DNA of 8,038 nucleotides from Campylobacteraceae bacterium (GCA_022758985.1 JAEMQC010000133.1:1-8038); one strand, 5' to 3'; shown: positions 1-6,907, counted from the first letter of the stretch. Notes: generated from the letters alone by a model not told the origin. Made by a program: numbers and translations.

Positions 1-964
1 TATATATCGGGTCTATATACGGCCCAAACTGCTTGATGATGCGAAATCCCTCAAGCGGAGCAGGAACTTTGCGCCCGGTATATCTCGCCGATTTTGTGGC
101 CTGATAGGATGAGCCCATCATCTTTACGTCACTACTAAGCTCTACGTTGTCTATGTTTATGTCGCTAGTCAGTTTGTCTCCCGGAGCTTTTTGGACTACC
201 TTTGGAGCGGGCTTGGCTTTGGCCGCTTCGGCAAGTTTTTGGCGCTTTAGGATGTTTAGCTGCTCAAGCGTGGCTCTAGCCTGTTGCTGCTCTTTTGCCA
301 GTTTTTCCAGTTTTGCCTTATACATCTCTACCTGTTTTTGGATTTTGGCTATCGTTTTGATACGCTCCTCTTTTGTCTGGGCAAGCTTGACTTTCTTTTG
401 CTCTAGTGCGCTCATGGAGTTTTTGATATGCTTGATTCTGGTCTCAAGCTCGGCTATCATTTTTTGGCGCACCATATACTCCGCTTTTAGTTTTGCCGTA
501 TATCCGCTAACAGCCTTTGAAAGCGTCTTTGAAAGCTGCGCTTTTACTATGTCGTCTTCGCCGGACGGTTCAGTCTCAGAAAGCACCAAAGAAGCGGAAA
601 GGTCTTTTGCCAATATGGCTACAAGCTTCTTTTCGAGCTCCTCTTTTTCGTTTTCAAGCTTCTTTTTTTGCTCTTCTATGCTCTGTATTTCGCTATTTTT
701 TTGTTTATGCTCCTCTGAGAGCTTCGCAACGTCCGCTTCTAGCGCTGTTATCTGGGCATCAAGGCTTTTTATCCTGTTTTGCTCCTCGATAATATCCTTT
801 GCGGCGTCGTCTATCGAGCTAGATAGCCTCGTAAACTCTTTTCCTTTTTGTGCTATCTGCGACTGCGTTTTTTTGATATCTTTATCTATTGCGGCAGTAG
901 GATTAGAGGCCGCGAATAGTGAGATACCGAGCGGCAATAGGACAAAAACCGCAGCTTTATTCAA
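1..964 (-). CDS. EnvC-like M23 (LytM) family murein hydrolase or activator, C-terminus beyond the left edge
   Basis: A periplasmic coiled-coil protein with an M23/LytM domain, of the kind that partners FtsEX to control septal peptidoglycan splitting. I read 321 codons without a stop in the frame that begins with TTG at 964-962; the rest lies beyond the left edge. Residues 1-19 form a signal peptide (MNKAAVFVLLPLGISLFAA). Two long Lys/Glu/Gln-rich coiled-coil stretches span about 26-125 and 160-250, then a Pro/Ala/Lys linker. The start of the M23 domain is visible at about 301-321 (PLEGFRIIKQFGPYIDPIY). The zinc-binding His/Asp residues fall outside the window, so whether this is an active endopeptidase or a degenerate activator cannot be judged. 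The TTG overlaps the ftsX TGA (TTGA), and AGAAGG lies 8 bases upstream. No ATG is available near the signal peptide, so TTG is the only sensible start. Partnership with FtsEX is inferred from adjacency and family knowledge. Confidence 0.88.
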   Translation of the reverse strand, partial: MNKAAVFVLLPLGISLFAASNPTAAIDKDIKKTQSQIAQKGKEFTRLSSSIDDAAKDIIEEQNRIKSLDAQITALEADVAKLSEEHKQKNSEIQSIEEQKKKLENEKEELEKKLVAILAKDLSASLVLSETEPSGEDDIVKAQLSKTLSKAVSGYTAKLKAEYMVRQKMIAELETRIKHIKNSMSALEQKKVKLAQTKEERIKTIAKIQKQVEMYKAKLEKLAKEQQQARATLEQLNILKRQKLAEAAKAKPAPKVVQKAPGDKLTSDINIDNVELSSDVKMMGSSYQATKSARYTGRKVPAPLEGFRIIKQFGPYIDPIY

Positions 965-1773
965 CTCTCAAGCCTTCTAAAGGCGACCATAGAGACGGCA
1001 AAAAGCGATACGCCAAGCGCAAGGGCGCCCAAATGAATAAGGCTCTCTTTGATGTCAAAATATATTCCTCCATCAAGACCTATGCTTTTTAGATATAGTG
1101 CGGCATCTGGCGAAATAGAGAGATAATAGAATGCGCCTATCGTGATGGCGACGGCAAAAAATGAGTCTACTACCGCCATTTTTATAAGCACTACGCTTCT
1201 CATCCATACCGGTGCACCAAAAATTGCCATTATCTGCATCCTGGAGATATGCTCAAATCGCCAAACCTCCATGAACTTCACAAATAAAAGTATGTTAAAC
1301 ACAAACACAACGGCAAGATATGCGCTAACTCCGGATTTAAAAGCGTCAAGCAGATTTGCGATAGCGTTTTGAGTTCTGGCGAAGCTCTCCACTTTTATAA
1401 CGCCTCTTATGGATTTTAGCGATTTCGTTACCGAGGCCAGCTCCTCTTTGCTGGGATATTTGTTTAGTTTTATCCGATAAAAAGAGGGGAGCGAAGTTTT
1501 TAGCTGCTCATATACTTCCGGAGCAAGATCATTGCTAAAGCCGGCAAAAAAAGGCTGCGCGTCTATCTCCTCGGCGGATGCCACAAGATGTGAGCCGTTC
1601 TTAAAAGTGCGTTCTTCTATTTTTTGCGTCGAGACCGCCACTATCGAATATTCATTTGCTAGCTTATGCTCATATTTGTCAGCCAAATCGCTAACCGTCA
1701 AGTATAACTGATAGCTAAACAGCAGCGCTACAAGCGAGAAAATCAGCGTTATATGGCTTTTAAGGTATTTCAT
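961..1773 (-). CDS. ftsX: Cell division protein FtsX (permease-like subunit of FtsEX)
   Basis: Inner-membrane subunit of the FtsEX complex, which passes ATP-driven conformational change to a periplasmic peptidoglycan hydrolase or activator during division. From ATG at 1773-1771 the protein has 270 residues. It shows one N-terminal membrane segment (about 7-27), a periplasmic domain of about 120 residues (28-149), and three C-terminal membrane segments (about 150-170, 197-219, 244-266). This is the FtsX topology, and the domain between membrane segments 1 and 2 is the usual partner-binding region. The frame is open 15 codons further to an upstream ATG at 1818. I prefer 1773 because the extra residues are basic and polar, GGAAA sits 5 bases before 1773, and MKYLKSH fits an FtsX N-terminus. 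It overlaps ftsE by 14 bases and the M23 gene by 4. Sequence is poorly conserved in this family, so topology and context carry the call. Confidence 0.87.
   Translation of the reverse strand: MKYLKSHITLIFSLVALLFSYQLYLTVSDLADKYEHKLANEYSIVAVSTQKIEERTFKNGSHLVASAEEIDAQPFFAGFSNDLAPEVYEQLKTSLPSFYRIKLNKYPSKEELASVTKSLKSIRGVIKVESFARTQNAIANLLDAFKSGVSAYLAVVFVFNILLFVKFMEVWRFEHISRMQIMAIFGAPVWMRSVVLIKMAVVDSFFAVAITIGAFYYLSISPDAALYLKSIGLDGGIYFDIKESLIHLGALALGVSLFAVSMVAFRRLES
973..978 (-). promoter_or_regulatory. ribosome binding site AGAAGG for the TTG-started M23 gene
   Basis: AGAAGG on the minus strand, inside the last codons of ftsX, lies 8 bases before the TTG at 964-962. It supports this non-ATG start and implies coupling of translation to ftsX. 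Confidence 0.55.
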
Positions 1774-2428
1774 GGATATTTCCGTTTTCGATGTGAAGGG
1801 TTTTGTACGGCAAATCAAAGCGACTAGGAATGTGATGCGTCGCTATAAGTACAGTAATGCCGCAAGCGTGCGCCGTCTTTAAAAGCTCCATCACAACCTC
1901 CGCAGAGTATTCGTCCAGATTTCCGGTGGGCTCGTCCGCCACTATTATAAGGGGACTATGCACAAGCGCTCTGGCTACCGCCGCCCTTTGCTGTTCACCG
2001 CCAGAGAGCTCATCCGGATAATCTTCGGATTTGTGAGTCAGTTTTACGTGGTTTAGCAGTTTTGCGGTCTGCTGTTCGCATATATCGGCAGCGTATCCAG
2101 CGATAATTAGCGGAAGCATCACGTTTTTCTTGATGGTCCACTCTTCGATCAGCTTGTAATCTTGAAATACAAGTCCCATTTTGCGCCTAAGGCTGGTGAG
2201 CTTGCCGCTTCCGGCTTTTACCATATTTATTCCGGCGACCTCTAGTGTACCGCTAAGCGGCCTTATGCCGCCGTAAAGCGATTTGATGAGAGTGGTCTTA
2301 CCGCTTCCGCTGGGTCCTGTTAAAAATACGAATTCGCCCTTATTGATAGAAAAATTGCCGCCCTTCATAACCGGCTCTTGTTTTTTGTACCCTAAAACCA
2401 GGTTTTGGGCGTTAACTATTTTTTCCAT
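1760..2428 (-). CDS. ftsE: Cell division ATP-binding protein FtsE
   Basis: Cytoplasmic ABC ATPase of the FtsEX complex. From ATG at 2428-2426 it has 222 residues, the typical FtsE length. Visible motifs are Walker A GPSGSGKT (38-45), Q-loop VFQDYKL (87-93), ABC signature LSGGEQQR (141-148), Walker B IIVADEP (161-167) followed by TGNLD, and the H-loop histidine in IATHH (198). All catalytic residues are present. An open frame extends 15 codons upstream to 2473, well inside trmB. The internal ATG is preferred because AAAGAG lies 7 bases before it and MEKIVNAQNLVLGY matches a normal ABC N-terminus. The start overlaps the 3' end of trmB by 17 bases and the stop lies inside ftsX, so the three genes are probably translated in a coupled way. 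The FtsE assignment over other small ABC ATPases rests on the adjacent FtsX. Confidence 0.93.
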   Translation of the reverse strand: MEKIVNAQNLVLGYKKQEPVMKGGNFSINKGEFVFLTGPSGSGKTTLIKSLYGGIRPLSGTLEVAGINMVKAGSGKLTSLRRKMGLVFQDYKLIEEWTIKKNVMLPLIIAGYAADICEQQTAKLLNHVKLTHKSEDYPDELSGGEQQRAAVARALVHSPLIIVADEPTGNLDEYSAEVVMELLKTAHACGITVLIATHHIPSRFDLPYKTLHIENGNIHEIP

Positions 2429-3581
2429 ACAGATACTCTTTAATGATTTTATGCGCTTTTCTTCCAGCTTCAACGCAAAGCGGAGCGAAAGGATAGTAAT
2501 ACGCCTCTTCTTTGCCGCATACTATATATCTTCTATCCGGTCTCGCCACATCCCCGAACGTGACTTTAACGGCAAAACTCTTCCCGTCTTTTGCCGCAAG
2601 CACCTCTTCGAAGCTAACCAAAACACCCTCTTGCACCATACCCTCTTTTGGAAGAGAGTTTAGCCTCAGGACGCTTATTTCTCCTCCTAGCTCAAAAGAT
2701 TCTCTCATCGGACGGCTCTTTGACTCTTTTTGCGGATATATTCTCATCTCAAAGATATCTTTGCCTTTTCTAAGCCATCTATCCTCGTATTTACTGACTA
2801 TTTCGGCCGGCTCGTTTTTCGTCGAATCGACTTTTGTTTTTGGCAGGCTCATGGCGGAGCTAAACGCATATTCGAAATAGTCCCTATCGTCACTTCTAAG
2901 CTCTACGTATCCGCCATCCTTTAGCGCTCTTGAACAAACAGCCAAGAAGCTCTCCGATATTACCCGCCTAGTCGGACTATCCGGCCACGGCACGGGAAAG
3001 TGCACGAATACTTCCGATAAAGAGTCCGGCTTTACCGTCTCCATGATAAGTCTGGCATCAAAATCCATAACGTAGATATTATCTATACCTTGCAGCTGAC
3101 ACTGCCTCAATACCTGCTCGATGGATGGTTTGTGTATCTCGATACCTACAAACTTCTTATTTGGCGACTCTTTGGCGCGGTAGAGCAGATGCCTGCCGCT
3201 TCCAAACCCTACCTCAACGGAAACCTCGCCATCGAAAAACTCCGGATGCTTACAAAAATAGAGCGGGTCTAAAAGCTTCGGAGATTTCGGTTTTATTTTT
3301 TTTAGCGCTAGATTTGAAGAGAGTATCTCGCCGCAACAGTTCTTACAAAACAGCGCAATCGCCTCTTTTGTCAGGTTGAGGTCTGAAGGCCTGGTAATCT
3401 TCTCCGGCTTTACGAGAAACCTACCCTCTTTTTGTTTTATCGTCAGGGCAAACTTCAACCCTCTCATCTGCACAAAAGCAAGCGAATACTTTCTAGCGTC
3501 GAAAAAACCGATAAGCGTCAAATCGCCGTCAGAAAACGGTTTTATATTTTTATTGATACTGCTTACAAAAGCGTGCGGCAA
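2412..3581 (-). CDS. trmB: tRNA (guanine46-N7)-methyltransferase, long epsilonproteobacterial form
   Basis: Rossmann-fold methyltransferase that uses S-adenosylmethionine to make 7-methylguanosine at position 46 in the variable loop of tRNAs. At 389 residues it is much longer than the roughly 215-240 residue enterobacterial TrmB. The catalytic core occupies about 118-283, flanked by an N-terminal region of about 115 residues and a C-terminal region of about 105 that I cannot assign. Core motifs are EVGFGSGRH (123-131, SAM loop), GIEI (147-150), FDARL (174-178), HFPVPWPDSPTRR (194-206, characteristic of TrmB) and SKYEDRW (263-269). The start is TTG at 3581-3579, immediately after the flpA stop and in the same frame. 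No nearby ATG exists, and MPHAFVSSINKNIKPFS resembles the Campylobacter TrmB N-terminus as I recall it. AAAGGGA lies 6 bases before the TTG. Confidence 0.92.
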   Translation of the reverse strand: MPHAFVSSINKNIKPFSDGDLTLIGFFDARKYSLAFVQMRGLKFALTIKQKEGRFLVKPEKITRPSDLNLTKEAIALFCKNCCGEILSSNLALKKIKPKSPKLLDPLYFCKHPEFFDGEVSVEVGFGSGRHLLYRAKESPNKKFVGIEIHKPSIEQVLRQCQLQGIDNIYVMDFDARLIMETVKPDSLSEVFVHFPVPWPDSPTRRVISESFLAVCSRALKDGGYVELRSDDRDYFEYAFSSAMSLPKTKVDSTKNEPAEIVSKYEDRWLRKGKDIFEMRIYPQKESKSRPMRESFELGGEISVLRLNSLPKEGMVQEGVLVSFEEVLAAKDGKSFAVKVTFGDVARPDRRYIVCGKEEAYYYPFAPLCVEAGRKAHKIIKEYLYGKNS

Positions 3582-4820
3582 TCAAAGTCCCTTTGGAATG
3601 AAAAGCTCTACTTCGTCGCTCGGTTTACTGACTATACCATCCCTATCTACAGCCTCTATCGAATATTGATATTTTTGGCCTAGTTCTACGTCTTTATCTT
3701 CGTACGTGAAGCCTTTTATATCCGTATAGGTAACTACCTGTTTATTTAGAAAACTACCCCATTTTTTCGTAATCTTAAACGTCACCGGCTCTTTTTCGTT
3801 AGAAGTCCAAGCTAGATGCACCCTATTTTCTTTGATTGTCGCTAGCGTAAATGACGGCGTAAGCGGCTTAGGTCTAGTAACGCCCGTAGCGGAAAGCTCG
3901 AAAGGACTCTCCAGTCCGTCTTTGTCTACGACCGTCACCTTATAATATCTAACGGCGCCGTCCTCGTCTATCTTGTCCAAAAACTTCTTTTCGCTTCCGG
4001 CATATACTACTGAGTATTTGGAATCAGGCTTTTCGGCTCTATAGAGTTTGTATTTGTCGAACTCTTTTTGCTCAGGAGCCTCCCAGCTTACGGCTATCTG
4101 CTTTGGCAGGTCTTTTGAGGCGTAAATTTGCGTCGCAGGCAGAGGCAGCTTCTTCGTATTTACGGCGACTATTTCGCTAGGCTTGGAGTAGACTCCGTCA
4201 AACGTCTTTGCTATTATCCTGTAGTGATAGACTCTGCCGCTCTCTACTTTTGTGTCGATATATTCGGCCATAAGCCTAGGGGATACTTTTGCTATATCAT
4301 CCCAGTTTTTATCGTTCGGCCCGCTTTTTTGCACCGTATATTCAACCACATCCGGGCTAACGTGGGGTCTCCATACTATCTTCGCACGGTTTGGCAGATT
4401 GTCTACCGCCGCTATAAAACTAACCGCTTCTGGTACCGGCTTGGTCTTTACGCTAACGACCGGAGTGGCGTCGGATTCGGTACCGTCTTTCGTATATGAC
4501 GAAAATCTATAAGTGTACTGAGTGTCCGGCTTTAGATCCTTATCCGCATAGTGAGAAGCAAATCTATCTTTTAGCGTATCTATCAGCTCCGAGCCGCCGC
4601 TTTCGGTACTTCTATATATCCTATACCCTTCCACGGCCGGATTGTTGGTATACTCCCACTCAAAACCTATAGAGCTTCTATCGGAAATAGTTCTTACATT
4701 CATAGGCTTTGGAAGGTTCGGGTCTATTTTGGGACGCTCAAGAAGCGAGTCTTTATTGGCGCATCCGCTAATCAGAGCTGTCAAAAATAGAGGCGATAAA
4801 ATCCTGACAAAATATCTCAC
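3582..4820 (-). CDS. flpA: FlpA-type lipoprotein with fibronectin type III repeats
   Basis: Predicted lipoprotein related to Campylobacter FlpA, a surface protein that binds host fibronectin and aids adherence. From GTG at 4820-4818 it has 412 residues. A short lipoprotein signal ends in the lipobox LISGC (16-20), so Cys20 would be lipidated. I count four fibronectin type III-like repeats (about 36-127, 130-222, 225-315, 318-408), each with the recurring Y-x-Y/YRI-strand and DxDGxxS patterns; the last is most divergent. Repeat 2 has WRPH at 150-153, matching the start of the fibronectin-binding motif described in C. jejuni FlpA, but the rest of the motif differs. The frame is open upstream to 4883, but those residues are strongly basic and would bury the signal; GGAGAG sits 5 bases before the GTG. 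The signal peptide is encoded in a 53-base overlap with rluD. Fibronectin binding is inferred from homology. Confidence 0.85.
   Translation of the reverse strand: MRYFVRILSPLFLTALISGCANKDSLLERPKIDPNLPKPMNVRTISDRSSIGFEWEYTNNPAVEGYRIYRSTESGGSELIDTLKDRFASHYADKDLKPDTQYTYRFSSYTKDGTESDATPVVSVKTKPVPEAVSFIAAVDNLPNRAKIVWRPHVSPDVVEYTVQKSGPNDKNWDDIAKVSPRLMAEYIDTKVESGRVYHYRIIAKTFDGVYSKPSEIVAVNTKKLPLPATQIYASKDLPKQIAVSWEAPEQKEFDKYKLYRAEKPDSKYSVVYAGSEKKFLDKIDEDGAVRYYKVTVVDKDGLESPFELSATGVTRPKPLTPSFTLATIKENRVHLAWTSNEKEPVTFKITKKWGSFLNKQVVTYTDIKGFTYEDKDVELGQKYQYSIEAVDRDGIVSKPSDEVELFIPKGL
3588..3594 (-). promoter_or_regulatory. ribosome binding site AAAGGGA for trmB (TTG start)
   Basis: AAAGGGA on the minus strand, inside the last codons of flpA, is 6 bases upstream of the TTG at 3581-3579. 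It is the best Shine-Dalgarno match of the operon junctions and decides the trmB start. Confidence 0.6.
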
Positions 4821-5751
4821 CTGTGCTCTCCATCTCAAAAAGTTTTTTAAAAAGGGCGTTAAAATCGTCCGGCGGCGGAGCAAAAAAAGTTACCTTTTGC
4901 AAATTTACCGGGTGGTAAAAATACAAAATCGCCGCATGAAGCATTACCCTGCTTATTTCTATCTTAGCATTTTGGCTTTTAAAACCGTATAAATGATCGC
5001 CTGCGATATGCCGTCCCAGATGGGCCAGATGAGCCCTTATCTGGTGTGTTCTGCCGCTAAACAGCTTTGCCGCTATCAGCTCAAACTTTCCGTTTGTTGA
5101 GAGCGCTATTTTTTTAAATGCGCTTTTGGCCTCTTTGCCCTCTTTTTGGACCGATATTTTTATCCTATTTTTAGGGTTTCTGGCAAGATTTGCTTCGACT
5201 ACGACGTCCTCTTTTAGCGGAGGCTCTATGATTGCCAGATAGTATCTGCCGGCGCTCTTATCGGCAAACTGCTTTTTCAGCCCCTCCGTCGCTTTGTCGC
5301 TCTTGGCCACCACCATAAGCCCGGACGTTTCGCGATCCAGCCTATGGACTATACCCTCCCTATCGTTTCCGGTTGAAGCGGCTAGCTTAAAGCCGTTTTT
5401 TTTGAGATAGTCAACAAGCGTACTCTCCGTCACTCCTCTACCCTCGTGTACGGTAAGACCGGAGGGCTTGTCGAGCACCAAAATATCATCATCCTCAAAA
5501 ACAACGTTCGGAATGAGACCGGACTCCTTCCTTTCTTTCGCAAAAGAGTCGGCATACTCTAGAATATCGACCCAATGGCCTTCTTTCGCTTCATAGGAGG
5601 CCTTTTTTATCTCTTTGCCGTCCAGGCGACAAAAACCCTCTTCGATAATCTTTTTGGCTTCTTTTCTGGATATTTTAAGCTCTGCGGCTATGATGGAGTC
5701 GAGCCTATGTCCGGAAGTTACGGAAAAGGTTTTTAAAACGGCCGTTTTCAT
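4768..5751 (-). CDS. rluD: RluA-family 23S rRNA pseudouridine synthase (RluD-like)
   Basis: Converts specific uridines to pseudouridine, probably in 23S rRNA. From ATG at 5751-5749 it has 327 residues. An N-terminal S4 RNA-binding domain covers about 14-65 (HRLDSIIAAELKISRKEA, then the GFCRLDG turn). The RluA catalytic domain follows, with the signature HRLDRETSG at 137-145 containing the catalytic aspartate Asp139, and GRTHQIRAHL (233-242), the other conserved RluA-family motif. Length and the S4 domain point to the RluC/RluD group. The exact target (1911/1915/1917 for RluD, or the RluC sites) cannot be fixed from sequence, so the symbol is provisional. The frame is open 47 codons further upstream, into rodA, but that part lacks family resemblance. 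It is probably the first gene of the leftward operon, with a candidate -10 directly before the ATG and no visible Shine-Dalgarno. Confidence 0.87.
   Translation of the reverse strand: MKTAVLKTFSVTSGHRLDSIIAAELKISRKEAKKIIEEGFCRLDGKEIKKASYEAKEGHWVDILEYADSFAKERKESGLIPNVVFEDDDILVLDKPSGLTVHEGRGVTESTLVDYLKKNGFKLAASTGNDREGIVHRLDRETSGLMVVAKSDKATEGLKKQFADKSAGRYYLAIIEPPLKEDVVVEANLARNPKNRIKISVQKEGKEAKSAFKKIALSTNGKFELIAAKLFSGRTHQIRAHLAHLGRHIAGDHLYGFKSQNAKIEISRVMLHAAILYFYHPVNLQKVTFFAPPPDDFNALFKKLFEMESTGEIFCQDFIASIFDSSD
4826..4831 (-). promoter_or_regulatory. ribosome binding site GGAGAG for flpA (GTG start)
   Basis: GGAGAG on the minus strand, inside the 3' end of rluD, lies 5 bases upstream of the GTG at 4820-4818. 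It supports this start over longer versions of the frame. Confidence 0.55.
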
Positions 5752-5757
5752 TCGTGT

Positions 5758-5763
5758 ATTATA
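5758..5763 (-). promoter_or_regulatory. candidate -10 element (TATAAT) for the rluD-flpA-trmB-ftsEX operon
   Basis: Minus strand TATAAT at 5763-5758 is a perfect sigma70 -10, with only six bases (ACACGA) before the rluD ATG. Transcription would be expected to start at or within a base or two of the ATG. No clear -35 is visible, which is normal for Campylobacter promoters. Confidence 0.5.
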
Positions 5764-5775
5764 GGTATATTTGGC

Positions 5776-5781
5776 TAAAAT
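5776..5781 (+). promoter_or_regulatory. candidate -10 element (TAAAAT) for rodA
   Basis: TAAAAT on the plus strand is seven bases upstream of the rodA ATG at 5789, again pointing to a start site at or next to the ATG. An alternative -10 is TATTAT at 5757-5762, which overlaps the divergent rluD -10 and would give a leader of about 20 bases. The sequence alone does not choose between them. Confidence 0.3.
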
Positions 5782-5788
5782 CAGCACG

Positions 5789-6907
5789 ATGATACAGATA
5801 GACAGACGGATATTTACCCACTTCGATTTTTTTATAATACTCCTTATCCTACCGATAGCGCTATCGTCGCTTTTTTTGATTAGCGAGGTCAACGAAAGCC
5901 TAGCAAAAAAAGAGGTAGCCTACATACTTATCGGATTTGGCGTATTTGCCGTGATGTCGCTGTTACCTATTAGAAAGCTAGTATGGCTTATTCCAATTAT
6001 CTACTGGGTAGACATCATGCTCCTTATATCCGTAAAATTCTTCGGCGTTTCGATACTGGGAGCCAAAAGATGGCTGGAAATCCCGTTTACTACGATGACA
6101 ATACAGCCTTCAGAGATTATAAAGCCCGCCCTTCTTTTGATGCTAGCCTATCAAATCCAAAAAAATCCGCCTTTGCAGGAAGGATATGATTGGAAGACAT
6201 TTCTGAAAATATCACTCTATATCATCCTTCCTTTCTTTTTGATAGCTATAGAGCCGGATCTGGGTAGCGCCGGGGTGGTGCTTATGCTCGGCTTTGGCGT
6301 TTTGTTTTTAATAGGCGTCAGATGGAAGATATGGGCAGTGCTGATAGCCGGATTTTTGGCGGTCTCCACGCTTCTTTATGAAGTTGGACTCAAAGACTAC
6401 CAAAAACAGAGAATAGCAGACTTCGTAGCAGAAAAACCGAGTTACCACGTCCAGCAGTCTATTATAGCGATAGGTTCCGGCGGACTATTCGGAAAAGGGA
6501 AAGAGGATGCCACGCAGGTGCAGCTAAAATTTCTGCCGATTGCTACGACCGACTTTATTTTCGCCTACCATGTCGAAAGATTTGGATTTTTCGGAGCGTT
6601 GCTACTTATCTTGGCGTATGCGGCAATGACGATACATATACTGGGGCTGCGCGCCAAGTTTGGGAACGACTACTTTGGGGTCGTATTCGCCAGCGGAATA
6701 GGAGTGCTTATTTTCGTCTACTCATCGATTAATATAGCAATGACGATAGGACTCGCCCCAGTTGTGGGAATTCCGCTCCCGCTATATAGCTACGGCGGCA
6801 CTAGTTTCCTTACCTTTATGATTCTTTTTGGAATTTTAGAAAATCTACTTGCTTTTAGATTTGATTTTTTGTATAATTGCGTCTCCTTTTCAAAACGGAA
6901 ACGTTAA
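5789..6907 (+). CDS. rodA: Rod shape-determining SEDS peptidoglycan glycosyltransferase RodA
   Basis: Integral membrane glycosyltransferase that polymerises lipid II into glycan strands during side-wall elongation, normally paired with PBP2. At 372 residues it is standard RodA length, with about ten hydrophobic segments. Family motifs include GAKRWL (91-96), QPSEIIKPALLLMLAY (106-121), IEPDLGSA (154-161), LPIATTDFIFAYHVERFGFFG (249-269; the TDFIFA aspartate, residue 255, is the position known to be essential in SEDS enzymes) and IPLPLYSYGGTSFL (328-341). HFDF near the N-terminus and the short cytoplasmic tail favour RodA over FtsW. The frame also allows TTG at 5771; I prefer ATG at 5789 because MIQIDRRIFTHFDF matches the RodA N-terminus, although no good Shine-Dalgarno precedes it. 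It is divergent from rluD across 37 bases. The PBP2 gene is not in the window. Confidence 0.93.
   Translation: MIQIDRRIFTHFDFFIILLILPIALSSLFLISEVNESLAKKEVAYILIGFGVFAVMSLLPIRKLVWLIPIIYWVDIMLLISVKFFGVSILGAKRWLEIPFTTMTIQPSEIIKPALLLMLAYQIQKNPPLQEGYDWKTFLKISLYIILPFFLIAIEPDLGSAGVVLMLGFGVLFLIGVRWKIWAVLIAGFLAVSTLLYEVGLKDYQKQRIADFVAEKPSYHVQQSIIAIGSGGLFGKGKEDATQVQLKFLPIATTDFIFAYHVERFGFFGALLLILAYAAMTIHILGLRAKFGNDYFGVVFASGIGVLIFVYSSINIAMTIGLAPVVGIPLPLYSYGGTSFLTFMILFGILENLLAFRFDFLYNCVSFSKRKR
6849..6877 (+). promoter_or_regulatory. candidate tRNA promoter inside the 3' end of rodA
   Basis: TATAAT at 6872-6877, preceded by a T-run and G (TTTTTTG), fits the Campylobacter sigma70 pattern of a T-rich stretch before the -10. 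A weak -35-like TTGCTT lies at 6849-6854 with a 17-base spacer. The predicted start near 6884 is about 40 bases before the tRNA. It coincides with rodA codons for Leu-Tyr-Asn-Cys, so chance cannot be excluded. Confidence 0.45.

Noticed and set aside
147..980. A 277-codon open frame on the plus strand, rich in Ser and Phe
   Set aside because: It is antisense to the Lys/Glu-rich coiled-coil M23 gene, whose reading frame has a signal peptide, coiled coils and a recognisable M23 domain start. Low-complexity Ser/Phe content is the expected mirror image.
1774..1818. Longer ftsX start at 1818
   Set aside because: The added residues are basic and polar before a membrane segment, the overlap with ftsE would be 59 bases, and the internal ATG at 1773 has a closer ribosome binding site.
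4128..4512. Plus-strand open frames opposite flpA
   Set aside because: They are mirror frames of the repeat-containing lipoprotein, with no ribosome binding site or recognisable domain.
5752..5892. Longer rluD start at 5892, adding a hydrophobic segment
   Set aside because: It would overlap the rodA start extensively and put a membrane-like segment before the S4 domain of an rRNA modification enzyme; the ATG at 5751 fits the family.
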